A stretch of DNA of 64,000 nucleotides, taken from positions 186,001 through 250,000 of the forward strand of contig NZ_BAJR01000001.1 in assembly GCF_000613805.1 (NCBI RefSeq), written 5' to 3'. Shown here piece by piece: positions 36,259-46,663 of the stretch (positions are counted from its first letter, which is position 1; every line of letters begins with the position of its first letter). Below the pieces are notes generated by a model. It saw only the letters and a program-made list of their open reading frames with translations. It had not been told where the DNA came from and searched no databases. Both the position numbers and the translations under genes were made by a program. This DNA comes from Phocaeicola paurosaccharolyticus JCM 15092 (GTDB lineage: Bacteria > Bacteroidota > Bacteroidia > Bacteroidales > Bacteroidaceae).

Positions 36259-39200
36259 ATGACGATTAGACTGAACAAAGTAACAAGAGATTTAAACGTA
36301 GGAATAACAACGGTAGTTGAATTTTTGCAGAAGAAAGGCTATGAGATAGAATCTAGCCCTAATGCTAAAATTACCGAAGAACAGTATGCTGAACTCGTAA
36401 AAGAGTTTAGCAGCGATAAGGACTTGAAAATAGAATCCGAGAAATTTATTCAGGAACGTCAGAATAAAGATCGTAATAAGGCTTCTATCTCTATTGAGGA
36501 TTTTGACAAGCCAAAAGCTAAGCCTGAAGAGACTGTTATGACTGTTGTCCCAGAGGATGCACGTCCAAAGTTCAAGCAGGTTGGTAAAATAGATTTGGAT
36601 AGTCTCAATAAGCGCCATAGTGCTAAAAAAGAAGAGATAAAAGAAGAAGTTTTGGGAACTAAAGAACCAGAAGTGTCAAAACCTGAACCGGTTGCGTATG
36701 AAGAAGAGAAACTTGAGAAACCTCAGGAGCAACCTGTTGCTAAAGAGATTGTTCAAGAGAGTTTCGATAAGAAGGAAGAGTCAACAGAGATTGTTGATGA
36801 TAAGTCGTTACATAAGACAGTAGCAGAGACCAATACACAAGATAATAATGTATTAACTACCAATACTGAAGAAAAGAAATCCCAGGTTATAGAAATGGAA
36901 AATAAGCCTCAAGAGACGCAAGAAGAGAAAAATACGGAAGAAGTATTTAAAATCCGCCCTACTGAATTTAAATCTAAGATTAATGTTGTTGGTCAAATCG
37001 ACTTGGCTGCCTTGAACCAGTCTACTCGTCCAAAGAAGAAATCCAAAGAAGAGAAGAAGAAGGAGAGGGAAGAGAAAGATAAGCAACGTATTGAACAGCG
37101 CAAGCAGATTAAAGATGCAATTATCAAGGAGATTCGTAAGGATGATAAAGGAAATAAGCCTAACAGCTCTGATGATGATGCAAACAAAAAGAAAAAACGC
37201 ACTAGAATTAATAAAGAGCGTGTAGACATAAATTCTGCAAGCAATGCTAATGGTGGTCAAAATAATAACAGACCACACAATAATAATAACAATAACAATA
37301 AGAATAATAACAATAAGAATAATAACAATAAGAATAATAACAATAATAGCAACAACAACAATAACAATAACAATAACAGAAATCAGAATAACCAAGGTGG
37401 AAAGTTTAATAACCGTTTTAAGAAACCGGTAGTTAAAGCTGAGGTTAGTGATGAAGATGTTGCTAAGCAGGTTAAAGAGACTCTTGCCCGTCTTACAAAT
37501 AAGACTAAGAGCAAAACCTCTAAATATCGTAAGGAGAAACGTGAAAACGTGATGAACCGTCAGATGGAACAGGAGGAGCTCGAACAGGAAGAGAGCAAGG
37601 TATTGAAACTTACCGAGTTTGTTACTGCCAACGAGTTGGCTAGCATGATGGATGTTCCGGTTACTAGAATTATTGGAACATGTATGAGTATCGGCATCAT
37701 GGTCTCTATTAACCAACGCCTTGATGCAGAGACTATCAACCTTGTGGCTGAAGAGTTCGGATTCAAGACTGAATATGTAAGTGCTGAGGTTGCTCAGGCT
37801 GTTACAGAAGAGGAAGATGCTGAGGAAGACTTACTTCCACGCGCTCCAATCGTTACTGTAATGGGACATGTTGACCATGGTAAGACTTCTTTGCTTGACT
37901 ATATCCGTAAGGCTAATGTTATCGCCGGTGAGGCCGGAGGTATCACACAGCATATCGGTGCATACAATGTTAAGCTTGAGGATGGACGCCGTATCACATT
38001 CCTTGATACTCCGGGTCATGAGGCGTTTACCGCTATGCGTGCTCGTGGTGCAAAGGTTACAGATATTGCGATTATCATTGTTGCTGCCGATGACAATGTC
38101 ATGCCACAGACTAAGGAGCTATCAACCATGCTATGGCTGCCGGTGTTCCTATAGTATTTGCTATCAATAAGATTGATAAACCTCATGCTAATCCGGACAA
38201 GATTAAAGAGGAACTTGCCTCTATGAACTATCTTGTTGAGGAATGGGGAGGTAAATATCAGTCACAAGATATTTCAGCTAAACAGGGTCTTGGAGTACAT
38301 GAACTTCTTGAGAAAGTACTTCTTGAAGCAGAAATGCTTGACCTTAAGGCTAACCCTAACCGTAAAGCAGCAGGTTCTATCATAGAGTCTACTCTTGATA
38401 AGGGACGTGGATATGTTGCTACTGTACTTGTAGCAAACGGTACTCTTAATATGGGAGATATCGTTCTTGCCGGTACATCTTATGGTAAGGTTAAGGCTAT
38501 GTTCAACGAACGTAACCAACGTATTAAAGTAGCCGGACCTTCAGAGCCTGTACTTATACTAGGTCTAAATGGTGCTCCTGCTGCAGGTGATACATTCCAT
38601 GTTATCGAGACTGAACAGGAAGCTCGTGATATCGCTAATAAGCGTGAACAGTTACAGCGTGAGCAGGGACTTCGTACTCAGAAGATGCTTACTCTTGATG
38701 AAGTAGGACGTCGTCTTGCTATCGGTGACTTCCATGAACTTAATATTATCGTTAAGGGTGACGTGGACGGTTCTGTTGAGGCATTGAGTGACTCACTTAT
38801 CAAACTATCTACAGAGCAGGTTCAGGTTAATGTTATACACAAGGGTGTTGGTCAGATTTCAGAATCGGATGTTACTCTTGCTGCTGCATCTAACGCAATT
38901 ATGATCGGATTCCAGGTACGTCCTTCTAGTGCTGCTGCAAGACTTGCAGAGCAGGATGGTGTTGATATACGTAAATACTCAGTTATCTACGATGCTATTG
39001 AAGAGGTTAAATCTGCAATGGAAGGTATGCTTGCTCCTAAGGTTAAGGAAGAGGTTACTTCAAATATCGAGGTACGCGAGGTGTTCAACATTACCAAGGT
39101 TGGTATTGTTGCCGGTGCTATTGTTAAGTCTGGTAAGGTTAAGAGATCGGATAAAGCTCGTATTATCCGTGAGGGTATTGTTGTCTTCTCTGGTAATATC

Positions 39201-39344
39201 AATGCATTGAAGAGATTCAAGGATGATGTTAAGGAGGTAGGTGTTAACTTCGAGTGCGGTATAAGCCTTACTAACTGCAATGACATTAAGGTTGGCGATA
39301 TTATCGAAACTTACGAAGAGATCGAGGTTAAGCAGACTTTATAA
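36259..39344 (+). CDS. infB: translation initiation factor IF-2 (frameshifted by one missing base)
   Basis: This GTPase brings initiator tRNA to the ribosome. It has an N-terminal IF2_N domain, a long charged linker with an Asn-rich stretch (about residues 330-380), and the GTPase domain starting at GHVDHGKT (about 535-542) with DTPGHE. The first frame stops at 38154. Adding one G beside 38118 restores [20 protein letters not shown] and joins the downstream frame, which carries NKID and domains II-IV. Joined length is 1028 aa, normal for Bacteroidetes IF-2. Loss of an essential factor is implausible, so this is very likely a sequence error. A terminator follows at 39369. Confidence 0.95.
37288..37347 (+). 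repeat. 15-bp tandem repeat inside infB
   Basis: Four near-identical 15-base units (consensus AATAATAACAATAAG) encode NNNNK repeats within the Asn-rich IF-2 linker. The tract continues as AAC/AAT codons to about 37380. The in-frame unit length allows expansion or contraction without frame loss. Confidence 0.8.
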
Positions 39345-39368
39345 TTTGAATTTATAAAATAGAGATAG

Positions 39369-39403
39369 TGCCAATGTGCTTTTATGGCACATTGGCATTT
39401 TTT
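39369..39403 (+). terminator. intrinsic terminator after infB
   Basis: TGCCAATGTGC and GCACATTGGCA pair perfectly, followed by six T. It separates infB from cvpA-suf and falls on the alternative upstream start of cvpA, which supports the later cvpA start at 39427. Confidence 0.85.
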
Positions 39404-39426
39404 ATTTAATATTTATATATTTGGTG

Positions 39427-39909
39427 ATGGACTTTATTATACTAGGTATTATTATTGTAGGGATAGTCAAAGGTTGGATGAGTGGATTTGTAAAGCAGGT
39501 TGTTTTAATAGTCGGCCTTATTGCAGGACTTCTCTTTGCAAGAGTGCTTTATGGGATGGTAGCTGAATGGCTGGCTCCTAAACTCGGTTCCTCCGCAACA
39601 GTAGCACAGATTTTAGCTTTTATAATTATATGGATAGCTGTTCCGACAGCTCTTTCATTAGCAGCAAATATACTGACAAAAGCTCTTGACTCAATAAATG
39701 TAGGATGGCTTAACAGATGGTTAGGTTGCGGCCTTGGTGCTCTGAAGTATATGCTTATTATAGGAGTGGTGATTAATGTAATAGAATATATTGATCCAAA
39801 AGGTTATATAATAAGTAAAACAAAAAGAGAGGACTCTACGTTATATTATCCTATGGAGAAATTTGCAGGTATCTTTTTCCCTGCTGCCAAAAACTTATTA
39901 ACTAAATGA
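39427..39909 (+). CDS. CvpA family membrane protein
   Basis: From [12 protein letters not shown] this is a 160-aa protein with four predicted membrane helices, the CvpA (colicin V production) topology. Conserved features include GWMSGFVKQ after the first helix and [12 protein letters not shown]. An upstream in-frame ATG at 39376 lies inside the infB terminator, so I prefer 39427. CvpA proteins affect envelope integrity and resistance to bile or other membrane stress in several bacteria. The gene is seven bases upstream of sufB and shares its transcript. Confidence 0.85.
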   Translation: MDFIILGIIIVGIVKGWMSGFVKQVVLIVGLIAGLLFARVLYGMVAEWLAPKLGSSATVAQILAFIIIWIAVPTALSLAANILTKALDSINVGWLNRWLGCGLGALKYMLIIGVVINVIEYIDPKGYIISKTKREDSTLYYPMEKFAGIFFPAAKNLLTK

Positions 39910-39916
39910 TTCAGAA

Positions 39917-41368
39917 ATGCAAACAGAACCCAATAAATTTGTTAAAGAACTGACTCAGGAGAAATACAAGTATGGATTTACTACTGAAGTCAGCACTGAT
40001 ATAATAGAGAAGGGACTTAATGAGGATGTTATCAGACTCATTTCTTCTAAGAAAGGTGAGCCTGAATGGATGTTGGAGTTTCGTCTTAATGCATATCGTC
40101 ATTGGCTTACAATGACGATGCCTCACTGGGCACATTTGGATATCCCTGAGATTGATTATCAGGCAATTTCATACTATGCCGATCCGACTAAGAAAAAGGA
40201 GGGCCCAAAGAGTATGGATGAAGTTGACCCGGAGCTGATAAAGACATTCAATAAGCTGGGAATTCCTCTTCATGAGCAGAGACAACTCAGTGGAATGGCT
40301 GTAGATGCCGTAATGGACTCTGTATCAGTAAAGACAACCTTCAAGGAGACTCTTATGGAGAAGGGCATTATATTTTGTTCTTTCAGCGAGGCAGTTAAAG
40401 AACATCCTGATTTGGTACAGAAATATTTAGGTTCAGTGGTTGGCTACAGAGATAACTTCTTTGCAGCTCTTAACTCTGCTGTCTTCAGTGACGGATCTTT
40501 CGTATATATACCAAAAGGTGTGAGATGCCCTATGGAACTCTCAACCTATTTCCGTATAAATGCTGCCAATACAGGTCAGTTTGAACGCACACTTATTGTA
40601 GCAGATGATGATAGTTATGTCTCTTATCTTGAGGGATGTACAGCTCCTCAGCGAGACGAGAATCAGCTTCATGCAGCTATCGTTGAGATTGTGGTACACG
40701 ACCGAGCAGAGGTTAAATATTCAACTGTTCAGAACTGGTATCCTGGTGATGTTAATGGTAAGGGCGGTATATATAACTTTGTTACTAAACGTGGACACTG
40801 TAAGGGTGTTGACAGTAAACTCTCATGGACACAGGTGGAGACAGGATCTGCCATTACATGGAAATATCCAAGTTGTATCCTTAGTGGTGATAACGCTACT
40901 GCTGAATTCTACTCTGTAGCTGTGACAAACAACTACCAGCAGGCAGATACAGGAACAAAGATGATTCATCTTGGAAAGAATACCAAGAGTACTATTGTCA
41001 GCAAAGGTATCAGTGCCGGAAAGAGCCAGAACTCATACAGAGGCTTGGTACGTGTCTCTTCTAAGGCAGATAATGCACGTAACTATAGCCAATGTGACTC
41101 TCTGCTTCTTGGAAGCAACTGCGGTGCTCACACATTTCCATATATGGATATAAACAATGAGACTGCTATTGTAGAACATGAAGCTACTACTAGTAAGATT
41201 AGTGAAGATCAGCTATTCTATTGCAACCAGCGAGGTATAAACACTGAGGATGCCATAGGGCTGATAGTAAATGGTTATGCTAAAGAGGTGATAAACAAGC
41301 TTCCTATGGAGTTTGCAGTCGAGGCACAGAAGTTGCTCGCTGTATCGCTTGAGGGAAGTGTAGGATAG
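39917..41368 (+). CDS. sufB: Fe-S cluster assembly protein SufB
   Basis: This 483-aa core subunit of the SufBCD scaffold assembles iron-sulfur clusters. It has the SufB N-terminal region ([12 protein letters not shown]), the central beta-helix with [20 protein letters not shown], and the C-terminal signature [19 protein letters not shown] with conserved cysteines. The final [19 protein letters not shown] matches the family end. It is followed 21 bases later by sufC. Together with the SufE encoded at 7.2 kb and SufS downstream it completes the SUF pathway. Confidence 0.96.
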   Translation: MQTEPNKFVKELTQEKYKYGFTTEVSTDIIEKGLNEDVIRLISSKKGEPEWMLEFRLNAYRHWLTMTMPHWAHLDIPEIDYQAISYYADPTKKKEGPKSMDEVDPELIKTFNKLGIPLHEQRQLSGMAVDAVMDSVSVKTTFKETLMEKGIIFCSFSEAVKEHPDLVQKYLGSVVGYRDNFFAALNSAVFSDGSFVYIPKGVRCPMELSTYFRINAANTGQFERTLIVADDDSYVSYLEGCTAPQRDENQLHAAIVEIVVHDRAEVKYSTVQNWYPGDVNGKGGIYNFVTKRGHCKGVDSKLSWTQVETGSAITWKYPSCILSGDNATAEFYSVAVTNNYQQADTGTKMIHLGKNTKSTIVSKGISAGKSQNSYRGLVRVSSKADNARNYSQCDSLLLGSNCGAHTFPYMDINNETAIVEHEATTSKISEDQLFYCNQRGINTEDAIGLIVNGYAKEVINKLPMEFAVEAQKLLAVSLEGSVG

Positions 41369-41389
41369 AATATATAAACATTCAGAATC

Positions 41390-42142
41390 ATGTTACAAAT
41401 TAGAGATTTGCATGCCAGCATTAATGGCAAAGAGATATTAAAAGGTATTAACCTTGACATAGAGAAAGGAAAAGTTCATGCTATAATGGGACCAAACGGT
41501 TCAGGTAAGAGTACACTCTCTGCAGTACTTGTTGGTAACCCGGCTTTCGAGGTTACTAAAGGTACAGTGACTTTCGAAGGTAAGAATCTTCTTGAGATGA
41601 GTCCTGAAGAGAGAAGTCATGTTGGACTATTCCTATCATTCCAATACCCGGTTGAGATACCAGGTGTGAGCATGGTTAACTTCATGCGTACAGCTGTAAA
41701 CGAAAAACGTAAATATCTTGGTCAGGAAGCATTGACAGCAAGTGAGTTTCTGAAACTCATGCGCGAGAAGAGAGCTGTTGTTGAGCTAGATAACAAGTTG
41801 GCAAATCGTTCTGTAAACGAAGGTTTCTCAGGAGGTGAAAAGAAGAGAAATGAGATTTTCCAGATGGCAATGCTTGAACCAAAGCTGAGTATCCTCGATG
41901 AGACTGACTCAGGTCTTGATATTGATGCCCTACGCATAGTAGCCGAGGGAGTCAACAAGCTTAAGACTCCTGAGACAAGTTGCATAGTAATTACTCACTA
42001 TCAAAGATTACTTGACTATATCAAACCTGATATTGTTCATGTACTATATAAGGGAAAAATTGTAAAAACAGCCGGTCCTGAACTTGCCCTTGATCTTGAA
42101 GAGAGAGGCTATGATTGGATTAAAGCTGAATTGGGAGAATAA
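41390..42142 (+). CDS. sufC: Fe-S cluster assembly ATPase SufC
   Basis: This 250-aa ABC-type ATPase powers the SufBCD complex. It shows Walker A GPNGSGKS (34-41), the ABC signature FSGGEKKR (146-153), and Walker B ILDETDSGLD (168-177), where the usual ILDEPDSGLD has Thr for Pro. The protein is soluble and not linked to membrane permeases, as expected for SufC. Length matches the family. The genes sufB and sufD flank it with gaps of 21 and two bases. Confidence 0.96.
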   Translation: MLQIRDLHASINGKEILKGINLDIEKGKVHAIMGPNGSGKSTLSAVLVGNPAFEVTKGTVTFEGKNLLEMSPEERSHVGLFLSFQYPVEIPGVSMVNFMRTAVNEKRKYLGQEALTASEFLKLMREKRAVVELDNKLANRSVNEGFSGGEKKRNEIFQMAMLEPKLSILDETDSGLDIDALRIVAEGVNKLKTPETSCIVITHYQRLLDYIKPDIVHVLYKGKIVKTAGPELALDLEERGYDWIKAELGE

Positions 42143-42144
42143 AT

Positions 42145-43488
42145 ATGGCAGCAGAACAACAATATATTGATATATTTCTTGAGTGCGGATCTGCTATAAA
42201 TAAACACAGCTCTGAGCTGTTGAATTCCAAGAGAGCAGAAGCATTCGAGAATTTCAAGAAAAATGGATTTCCTACCCGGAAGGTAGAGAAATACAAATAT
42301 ACAGATGCAGATGAACTGTTCGCTCCGGATTATGGACTGAACATTAATCGTCTGGATATACCTGTCAATCCATACAAAGTATTCAAATGTGATGTGCCAA
42401 ATATGAGCACAGCTCTTTACTTTGTTGTTAACGACAGCTTCTATCCTGTTTCTCAAGCATCTCCTAATATTCCGGAGGGTGTAATCATTGGTAGCTTGAA
42501 AGAGTTTTCAGAAAAGCATCCTGAGATTATAGAGAAATATTATGGTAAGATTGCAAAGACAGAAGAGGATTCTATAACTGCACTCAATACAATGATGGCT
42601 CAAGATGGATTCCTGCTATATGTACCTAAAGGTGTGGTAGTAGAGAGACCTATACAGCTTGTCAACATTCTCCACTCAAGTGTAGATTTGATGTCAAACA
42701 GAAGGGTCCTTGTTATCCTTGAGGAGAATGCACATGCTAAGCTGTTGATATGTGATCATGCTATGGATGATGTAAAGTTCCTGTCTACACAAGTTATAGA
42801 GGCATTTATAGGTGATAACTCTTTATTCGATCTTTACGAACTTGAGGAGACACACAACAGGAATGTACGTTTCAGTAATCTATATGTAAGCCAAAGTGCC
42901 AACAGCAATGTGCTTCTAAATGGTATGACTTTACATAATGGAGTTACCCGTAACATGACAAATGTATCTCTTGAAGGAAAAGGTGCCGAGATAAAGCTTT
43001 GCGGAATGGCCATAGCTGATAAGAGAGAACATATTGATAATAATACATTTATCGATCATAAGGTCAGTGATTGTTCAAGCAATGAGCTATTTAAGTATGT
43101 TCTTGATGATGAGGCGGTAGGCGCTTTTGCCGGTAAGGTATTGGTACGCCATGATGCACAGCACACTAACTCGGAACAGACAAACCGTAACCTATGTGCT
43201 ACTCGTACAGCGAGGATGTACACACAGCCGCAGCTTGAAATTTATGCTGATGATGTGAAATGTTCGCATGGCGCAACGGTTGGACAGCTTGACGAGAATG
43301 CACTGTTTTATATGCAGCAGCGTGGTATCTCTCTCAGAGAGGCACGTCTTCTACTGATGTTTGCTTTCGTAAATGAGGTTATAGACAATGTCCGTCTTGA
43401 TGTATTGAAAGAGAGACTACATGTTCTTGTAGAGAAGAGGTTCCGCGGTGAGTTGAGTAAGTGTGAGGGATGTGCAATTTGTAAATAA
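42145..43488 (+). CDS. sufD: Fe-S cluster assembly protein SufD
   Basis: This 447-aa paralogue of SufB pairs with it on the SufC dimer. The N-terminus AEQQYIDIFLECG is helical. The middle contains the beta-helix with LLYVPKGVVVERPIQLV, and the C-terminus shows KCSHGATVGQLDENALFYMQ, typical of SufD, and ends in CEGCAICK. The His in CSHGA is conserved. The terminal cysteine cluster KCEGCAIC is unusual-looking but common in Bacteroidetes SufD, to my recollection. The sufS gene follows after seven bases. Confidence 0.95.
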   Translation: MAAEQQYIDIFLECGSAINKHSSELLNSKRAEAFENFKKNGFPTRKVEKYKYTDADELFAPDYGLNINRLDIPVNPYKVFKCDVPNMSTALYFVVNDSFYPVSQASPNIPEGVIIGSLKEFSEKHPEIIEKYYGKIAKTEEDSITALNTMMAQDGFLLYVPKGVVVERPIQLVNILHSSVDLMSNRRVLVILEENAHAKLLICDHAMDDVKFLSTQVIEAFIGDNSLFDLYELEETHNRNVRFSNLYVSQSANSNVLLNGMTLHNGVTRNMTNVSLEGKGAEIKLCGMAIADKREHIDNNTFIDHKVSDCSSNELFKYVLDDEAVGAFAGKVLVRHDAQHTNSEQTNRNLCATRTARMYTQPQLEIYADDVKCSHGATVGQLDENALFYMQQRGISLREARLLLMFAFVNEVIDNVRLDVLKERLHVLVEKRFRGELSKCEGCAICK

Positions 43489-43495
43489 AGAGATT

Positions 43496-44710
43496 ATGTA
43501 CGACGTACTAAAGATAAGAGAAGATTTTCCCATATTAGGTAGAGAGGTTTATGGAAAACCTCTTATCTATCTTGATAATGGTGCCACTACACAAAAACCA
43601 AAATGTGTGGTGGAGTCTATAGTTAATGAGTATTATTCTGTAAATGCTAATGTACATAGAGGAGTTCATTTTCTCTCTCAGCAGGCAACAGAACTACATG
43701 AAGCATCTCGTGAGACTGTAAGGAAATTCATCAATGCCAAGAGCATAAATGAGATTGTCTTTACACGCGGTACCACAGAGAGTATAAACCTTATAGCTTC
43801 TACATTTGCCGACAGCCAGATGAATGAAGGCGATGAGGTTATTGTGTCTGCTATGGAACATCATAGCAACATTGTTCCTTGGCAGCTGCAGGCAGCTAAG
43901 AAAGGAATAAAGCTTAGAGTGATACCTATTAGCGATAAGGGTGAAATCCTTATGGATGAGTACAAGAAACTCTTCTCTGAACATACAAAGCTGGTTAGTG
44001 TAGTACATGTAAGTAATGTGCTTGGTACTATCAACCCTGTTAAGGAGATTGTTGAAATAGCTCATGCTAATGGAGTGCCTGTACTTATTGACGGTGCACA
44101 GAGTGTTCCTCATATGAAGGTAGACATGCAAGAGATAGGTGCCGATTTCTTTGCTTTCAGCGGACATAAGATTTATGGTCCTACCGGTATTGGTGTTCTA
44201 TATGGAAAAGAGGAGTGGCTAGATAAACTTCCCCCTTATCAGGGTGGAGGAGAGATGATACAGAATGTGTCGTTCGAGAAGACCACTTTTAATGTACTTC
44301 CATACAAGTTTGAGGCAGGTACACCAGACTATATTGGTTCCACTGCTTTGGCAAAGGCATTGGACTATGTATCCGAAATAGGCATAGAGAATATATCTGC
44401 TTATGAAGATGGATTGACAAAATATGCCATGAAACGCCTTTATGAAATACCTGACATGCGTATATTCGGAGAGGCAGCTCACAAAGGTGGAGTAATCTCT
44501 TTTCTTGTAGGTAATATTCATCACCTTGACATGGGAACACTGTTGGACAGACTTGGTATAGCAGTCCGTACCGGTCATCACTGTGCTGAACCTTTGATGA
44601 GAAGATTTGGCATTGAGGGAACAGTGAGAGCATCATTAGGTATGTATAATACCAAAGAGGAGATTGATTCTCTTGTTGAAGGCATAGATAGGGTGCGTAA
44701 GATGTTCTGA
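43496..44710 (+). CDS. sufS: cysteine desulfurase SufS
   Basis: This 404-aa PLP enzyme (from ATG 43496) releases sulfur from cysteine for the SUF system. PLP-binding Lys225 lies in SGHKIYGPTG; the catalytic Cys is in RTGHHCAEPLMRRFG near residue 362. Other family segments are YLDNGATTQKP and SAMEHHSNIVPWQ. An earlier in-frame ATG at 43463 would overlap sufD by 26 bases; the later start matches the usual N-terminus. It ends the suf operon at a strong terminator. The partner SufE is encoded at 7.2 kb. Confidence 0.96.
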   Translation: MYDVLKIREDFPILGREVYGKPLIYLDNGATTQKPKCVVESIVNEYYSVNANVHRGVHFLSQQATELHEASRETVRKFINAKSINEIVFTRGTTESINLIASTFADSQMNEGDEVIVSAMEHHSNIVPWQLQAAKKGIKLRVIPISDKGEILMDEYKKLFSEHTKLVSVVHVSNVLGTINPVKEIVEIAHANGVPVLIDGAQSVPHMKVDMQEIGADFFAFSGHKIYGPTGIGVLYGKEEWLDKLPPYQGGGEMIQNVSFEKTTFNVLPYKFEAGTPDYIGSTALAKALDYVSEIGIENISAYEDGLTKYAMKRLYEIPDMRIFGEAAHKGGVISFLVGNIHHLDMGTLLDRLGIAVRTGHHCAEPLMRRFGIEGTVRASLGMYNTKEEIDSLVEGIDRVRKMF

Positions 44711-44736
44711 AAATATACAATAACATATAATTAATC

Positions 44737-44770
44737 CACCTTGAGAATCTCTTTCTCAAGGTGTTTTTTT
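44737..44770 (+). terminator. intrinsic terminator after sufS
   Basis: CACCTTGAGA and TCTCAAGGTG pair around a short loop and are followed by seven T. The last T also starts the -7 element of the next gene. Confidence 0.85.
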
Positions 44771-44777
44771 ATATTTG
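44770..44777 (+). promoter_or_regulatory. -7 element of the lactonase gene
   Basis: TATATTTG matches TAnnTTTG, begins in the T run of the sufS terminator and lies 23 bases before the ATG at 44801. Confidence 0.5.
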
Positions 44778-44800
44778 CCTGTAACATTATATCAATAATT

Positions 44801-45892
44801 ATGAAACTATCTAGATTACAGGTTTTAATCTGTTTAATATTCACTATCATGAGTTGTACCGGAAAACAGAAAGAGAATGTAAATTCAAGTTTGAATATGA
44901 TTGTAGGCACCTATACAGGTACAGGAAGTGAGGGTATCTATATATGCTCTATTGATACTGTCACAGGAAAGTCTATCATATCAGATAGTATAAGACAGGA
45001 AAATCCTTCATTTCTAACATTATCTCCTGATAAGAAATTTGTCTATGCAGTAACCGAGAATGAAGATTCTTCAGCAGGCATTACCGCTTACTCATTTGAT
45101 AAGGGCAAGTTGACAAAACTTAATAGCATAACCGGCTTGGGATCAGCGCCATGTAATATTGCTACTAATGGTAAGGAGGTCTCTACAGCTGAGTATGGTG
45201 GCGGGTCAATGACAAGATATGCTTTGAAGAGTGACGGAAGTTTAGGTTCACTTATTCAGCATACTCTGTTCCGTGGAGGCTCAGTAGACAAGAAGGCGCA
45301 ACTTGCTCCACATATCCACAGCGTGGTTTACAATGAAGATGGTAATCTGTATATATCCGATCTTGGTTCGGACAAGATATATGTCCAAAAAGATAGTATG
45401 GTTGTTGATACAATAAATTTTGAACCTAACTTCGGACCACGTCATTTCATTTTCAGTAATGATAATAAGATGATGTATGTCATTGGTGAACTATCAGGAA
45501 AAGTGGCAGTGCTTAAAAGAGAAGAAGGAACTTTCAATGCTGTTCAATACATTCTTTCCGACGTTACAGAAGGGGTGAATGGCAAAGGCTCTGCCGATAT
45601 ACACATCTCTACTGATGGCAAATATCTTTATACCTCTAACCGTTTGAAAAATGATGGAATAACAATTTTCTCAATAGCTTCTGACGGCACATTAAAGATG
45701 GTAGGATATATCAATACCGGAATCCATCCACGAAACTTTACCATAACTCCGGATGACAAATGGATAATTGTGACATGCCGTGATAGCAACAGCATAGAGT
45801 TCTATAAGCGCGACTGCAAGAGTGGAATGCTAACTCCTAAGAAGGAGTTTACAATCAATATTAAAAAGCCTGTATTTGTAACTATTTTTTAG
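44801..45892 (+). CDS. lactonase family (seven-bladed propeller) lipoprotein
   Basis: From ATG 44801 this is a 363-aa lipoprotein: signal RLQVLICLIFTIMSC with lipobox IMSC. The mature part has repeated propeller blades with GTYTGTGSEGIYICSID, LAPHIHSVVYNEDGNLYISD, FGPRHFIFSNDNKMMYV and HPRNFTITPDDKWIIV. This is the lactonase (6-phosphogluconolactonase YbhE-type) family. The lipoprotein signal places it in the envelope, so a cytoplasmic 6-phosphogluconolactonase role is unlikely, and the substrate is unknown. An upstream ATG at 44741 lies in the terminator and is rejected. Confidence 0.87.
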   Translation: MKLSRLQVLICLIFTIMSCTGKQKENVNSSLNMIVGTYTGTGSEGIYICSIDTVTGKSIISDSIRQENPSFLTLSPDKKFVYAVTENEDSSAGITAYSFDKGKLTKLNSITGLGSAPCNIATNGKEVSTAEYGGGSMTRYALKSDGSLGSLIQHTLFRGGSVDKKAQLAPHIHSVVYNEDGNLYISDLGSDKIYVQKDSMVVDTINFEPNFGPRHFIFSNDNKMMYVIGELSGKVAVLKREEGTFNAVQYILSDVTEGVNGKGSADIHISTDGKYLYTSNRLKNDGITIFSIASDGTLKMVGYINTGIHPRNFTITPDDKWIIVTCRDSNSIEFYKRDCKSGMLTPKKEFTINIKKPVFVTIF

Positions 45893-45998
45893 TATATGGT
45901 TACCCCGTTAAGATTATCCACACGGCATAAAAGGCAAGGCATAAGTTATATAAAGAGATAAGCTTAGTCGATTTTCACACCTTTTATCAATTTTGTGA

Positions 45999-46006
45999 TA
46001 TCTTTG
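45999..46006 (+). promoter_or_regulatory. -7 element of rnhB
   Basis: TATCTTTG is a strong match to the Bacteroidetes -7 element and lies 16 bases before the rnhB ATG. Confidence 0.55.
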
Positions 46007-46022
46007 TTTAAAAGAAAAATAG

Positions 46023-46628
46023 ATGTTATTACCATACTTAGATATAGAAAAAATAGAAGCCGGCTGCGATGAGGCTGGTCGTGGTTGTCTAGCCGGACCG
46101 GTTTATGCAGCAGCAGTAATATTACCTCATGACTTCAAGAATGATGAACTGAATGACTCAAAACAGTTGTCCGAGCATAAACGCTATATGTTGCGTGAAG
46201 TGATAGAAAAAGAGGCTCTGGCTTGGGGTGTAGGAGTGGTCACTAATGAAGAGATTGACAAGATAAATATCCTCAATGCCTCATTCCTCGCTATGCATAG
46301 GGCTATAGATCAGCTGAAAGTCCGTCCCGAAGCTCTTTTGATAGATGGTAATAGGTTTAAGAAATATCATGAGATACCACACACTACTGTGGTGAAAGGT
46401 GATGGCAAATATCTATCTATAGCTGCAGCGTCTGTATTGGCCAAGACATATAGAGATGATTTTATGAATAAAATTGATGAAGAGTATCCTGGGTACTACT
46501 GGAAGGGAAATAAGGGCTATCCAACAAAGAAACATCGTGATGGGATACGTCGCCTTGGAGTAACTCCATATCATAGAATGACATTTAATCTTCTAGGAGA
46601 AGATCCTCAACTCTCATTGGAATTTTAG
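46023..46628 (+). CDS. rnhB: ribonuclease HII
   Basis: This 201-aa enzyme removes RNA from RNA-DNA hybrids and misincorporated ribonucleotides. The metal-binding start [20 protein letters not shown] contains Asp16 and Glu17; further family segments are [19 protein letters not shown] and [12 protein letters not shown]. The length is standard. It stands alone with its own promoter. The lytic transglycosylase gene is convergent 35 bases downstream. Confidence 0.95.
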   Translation: MLLPYLDIEKIEAGCDEAGRGCLAGPVYAAAVILPHDFKNDELNDSKQLSEHKRYMLREVIEKEALAWGVGVVTNEEIDKINILNASFLAMHRAIDQLKVRPEALLIDGNRFKKYHEIPHTTVVKGDGKYLSIAAASVLAKTYRDDFMNKIDEEYPGYYWKGNKGYPTKKHRDGIRRLGVTPYHRMTFNLLGEDPQLSLEF

Positions 46629-46663
46629 TGATAAAGTGCAATACAAAGAAAAAAGAGTAATAA

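Noticed and set aside
36853-37716. 287-codon open frame antisense to infB
   Set aside because: It is the complement of the Asn-rich, charged IF-2 linker. AAT/AAC codons read backwards give I/V-rich sequence, which mimics a membrane protein. No ribosome-binding or promoter support.
44741-44800. Earlier start for the lactonase lipoprotein
   Set aside because: The upstream ATG lies inside the sufS terminator and before the -7 element; the ATG at 44801 gives a standard lipoprotein signal.
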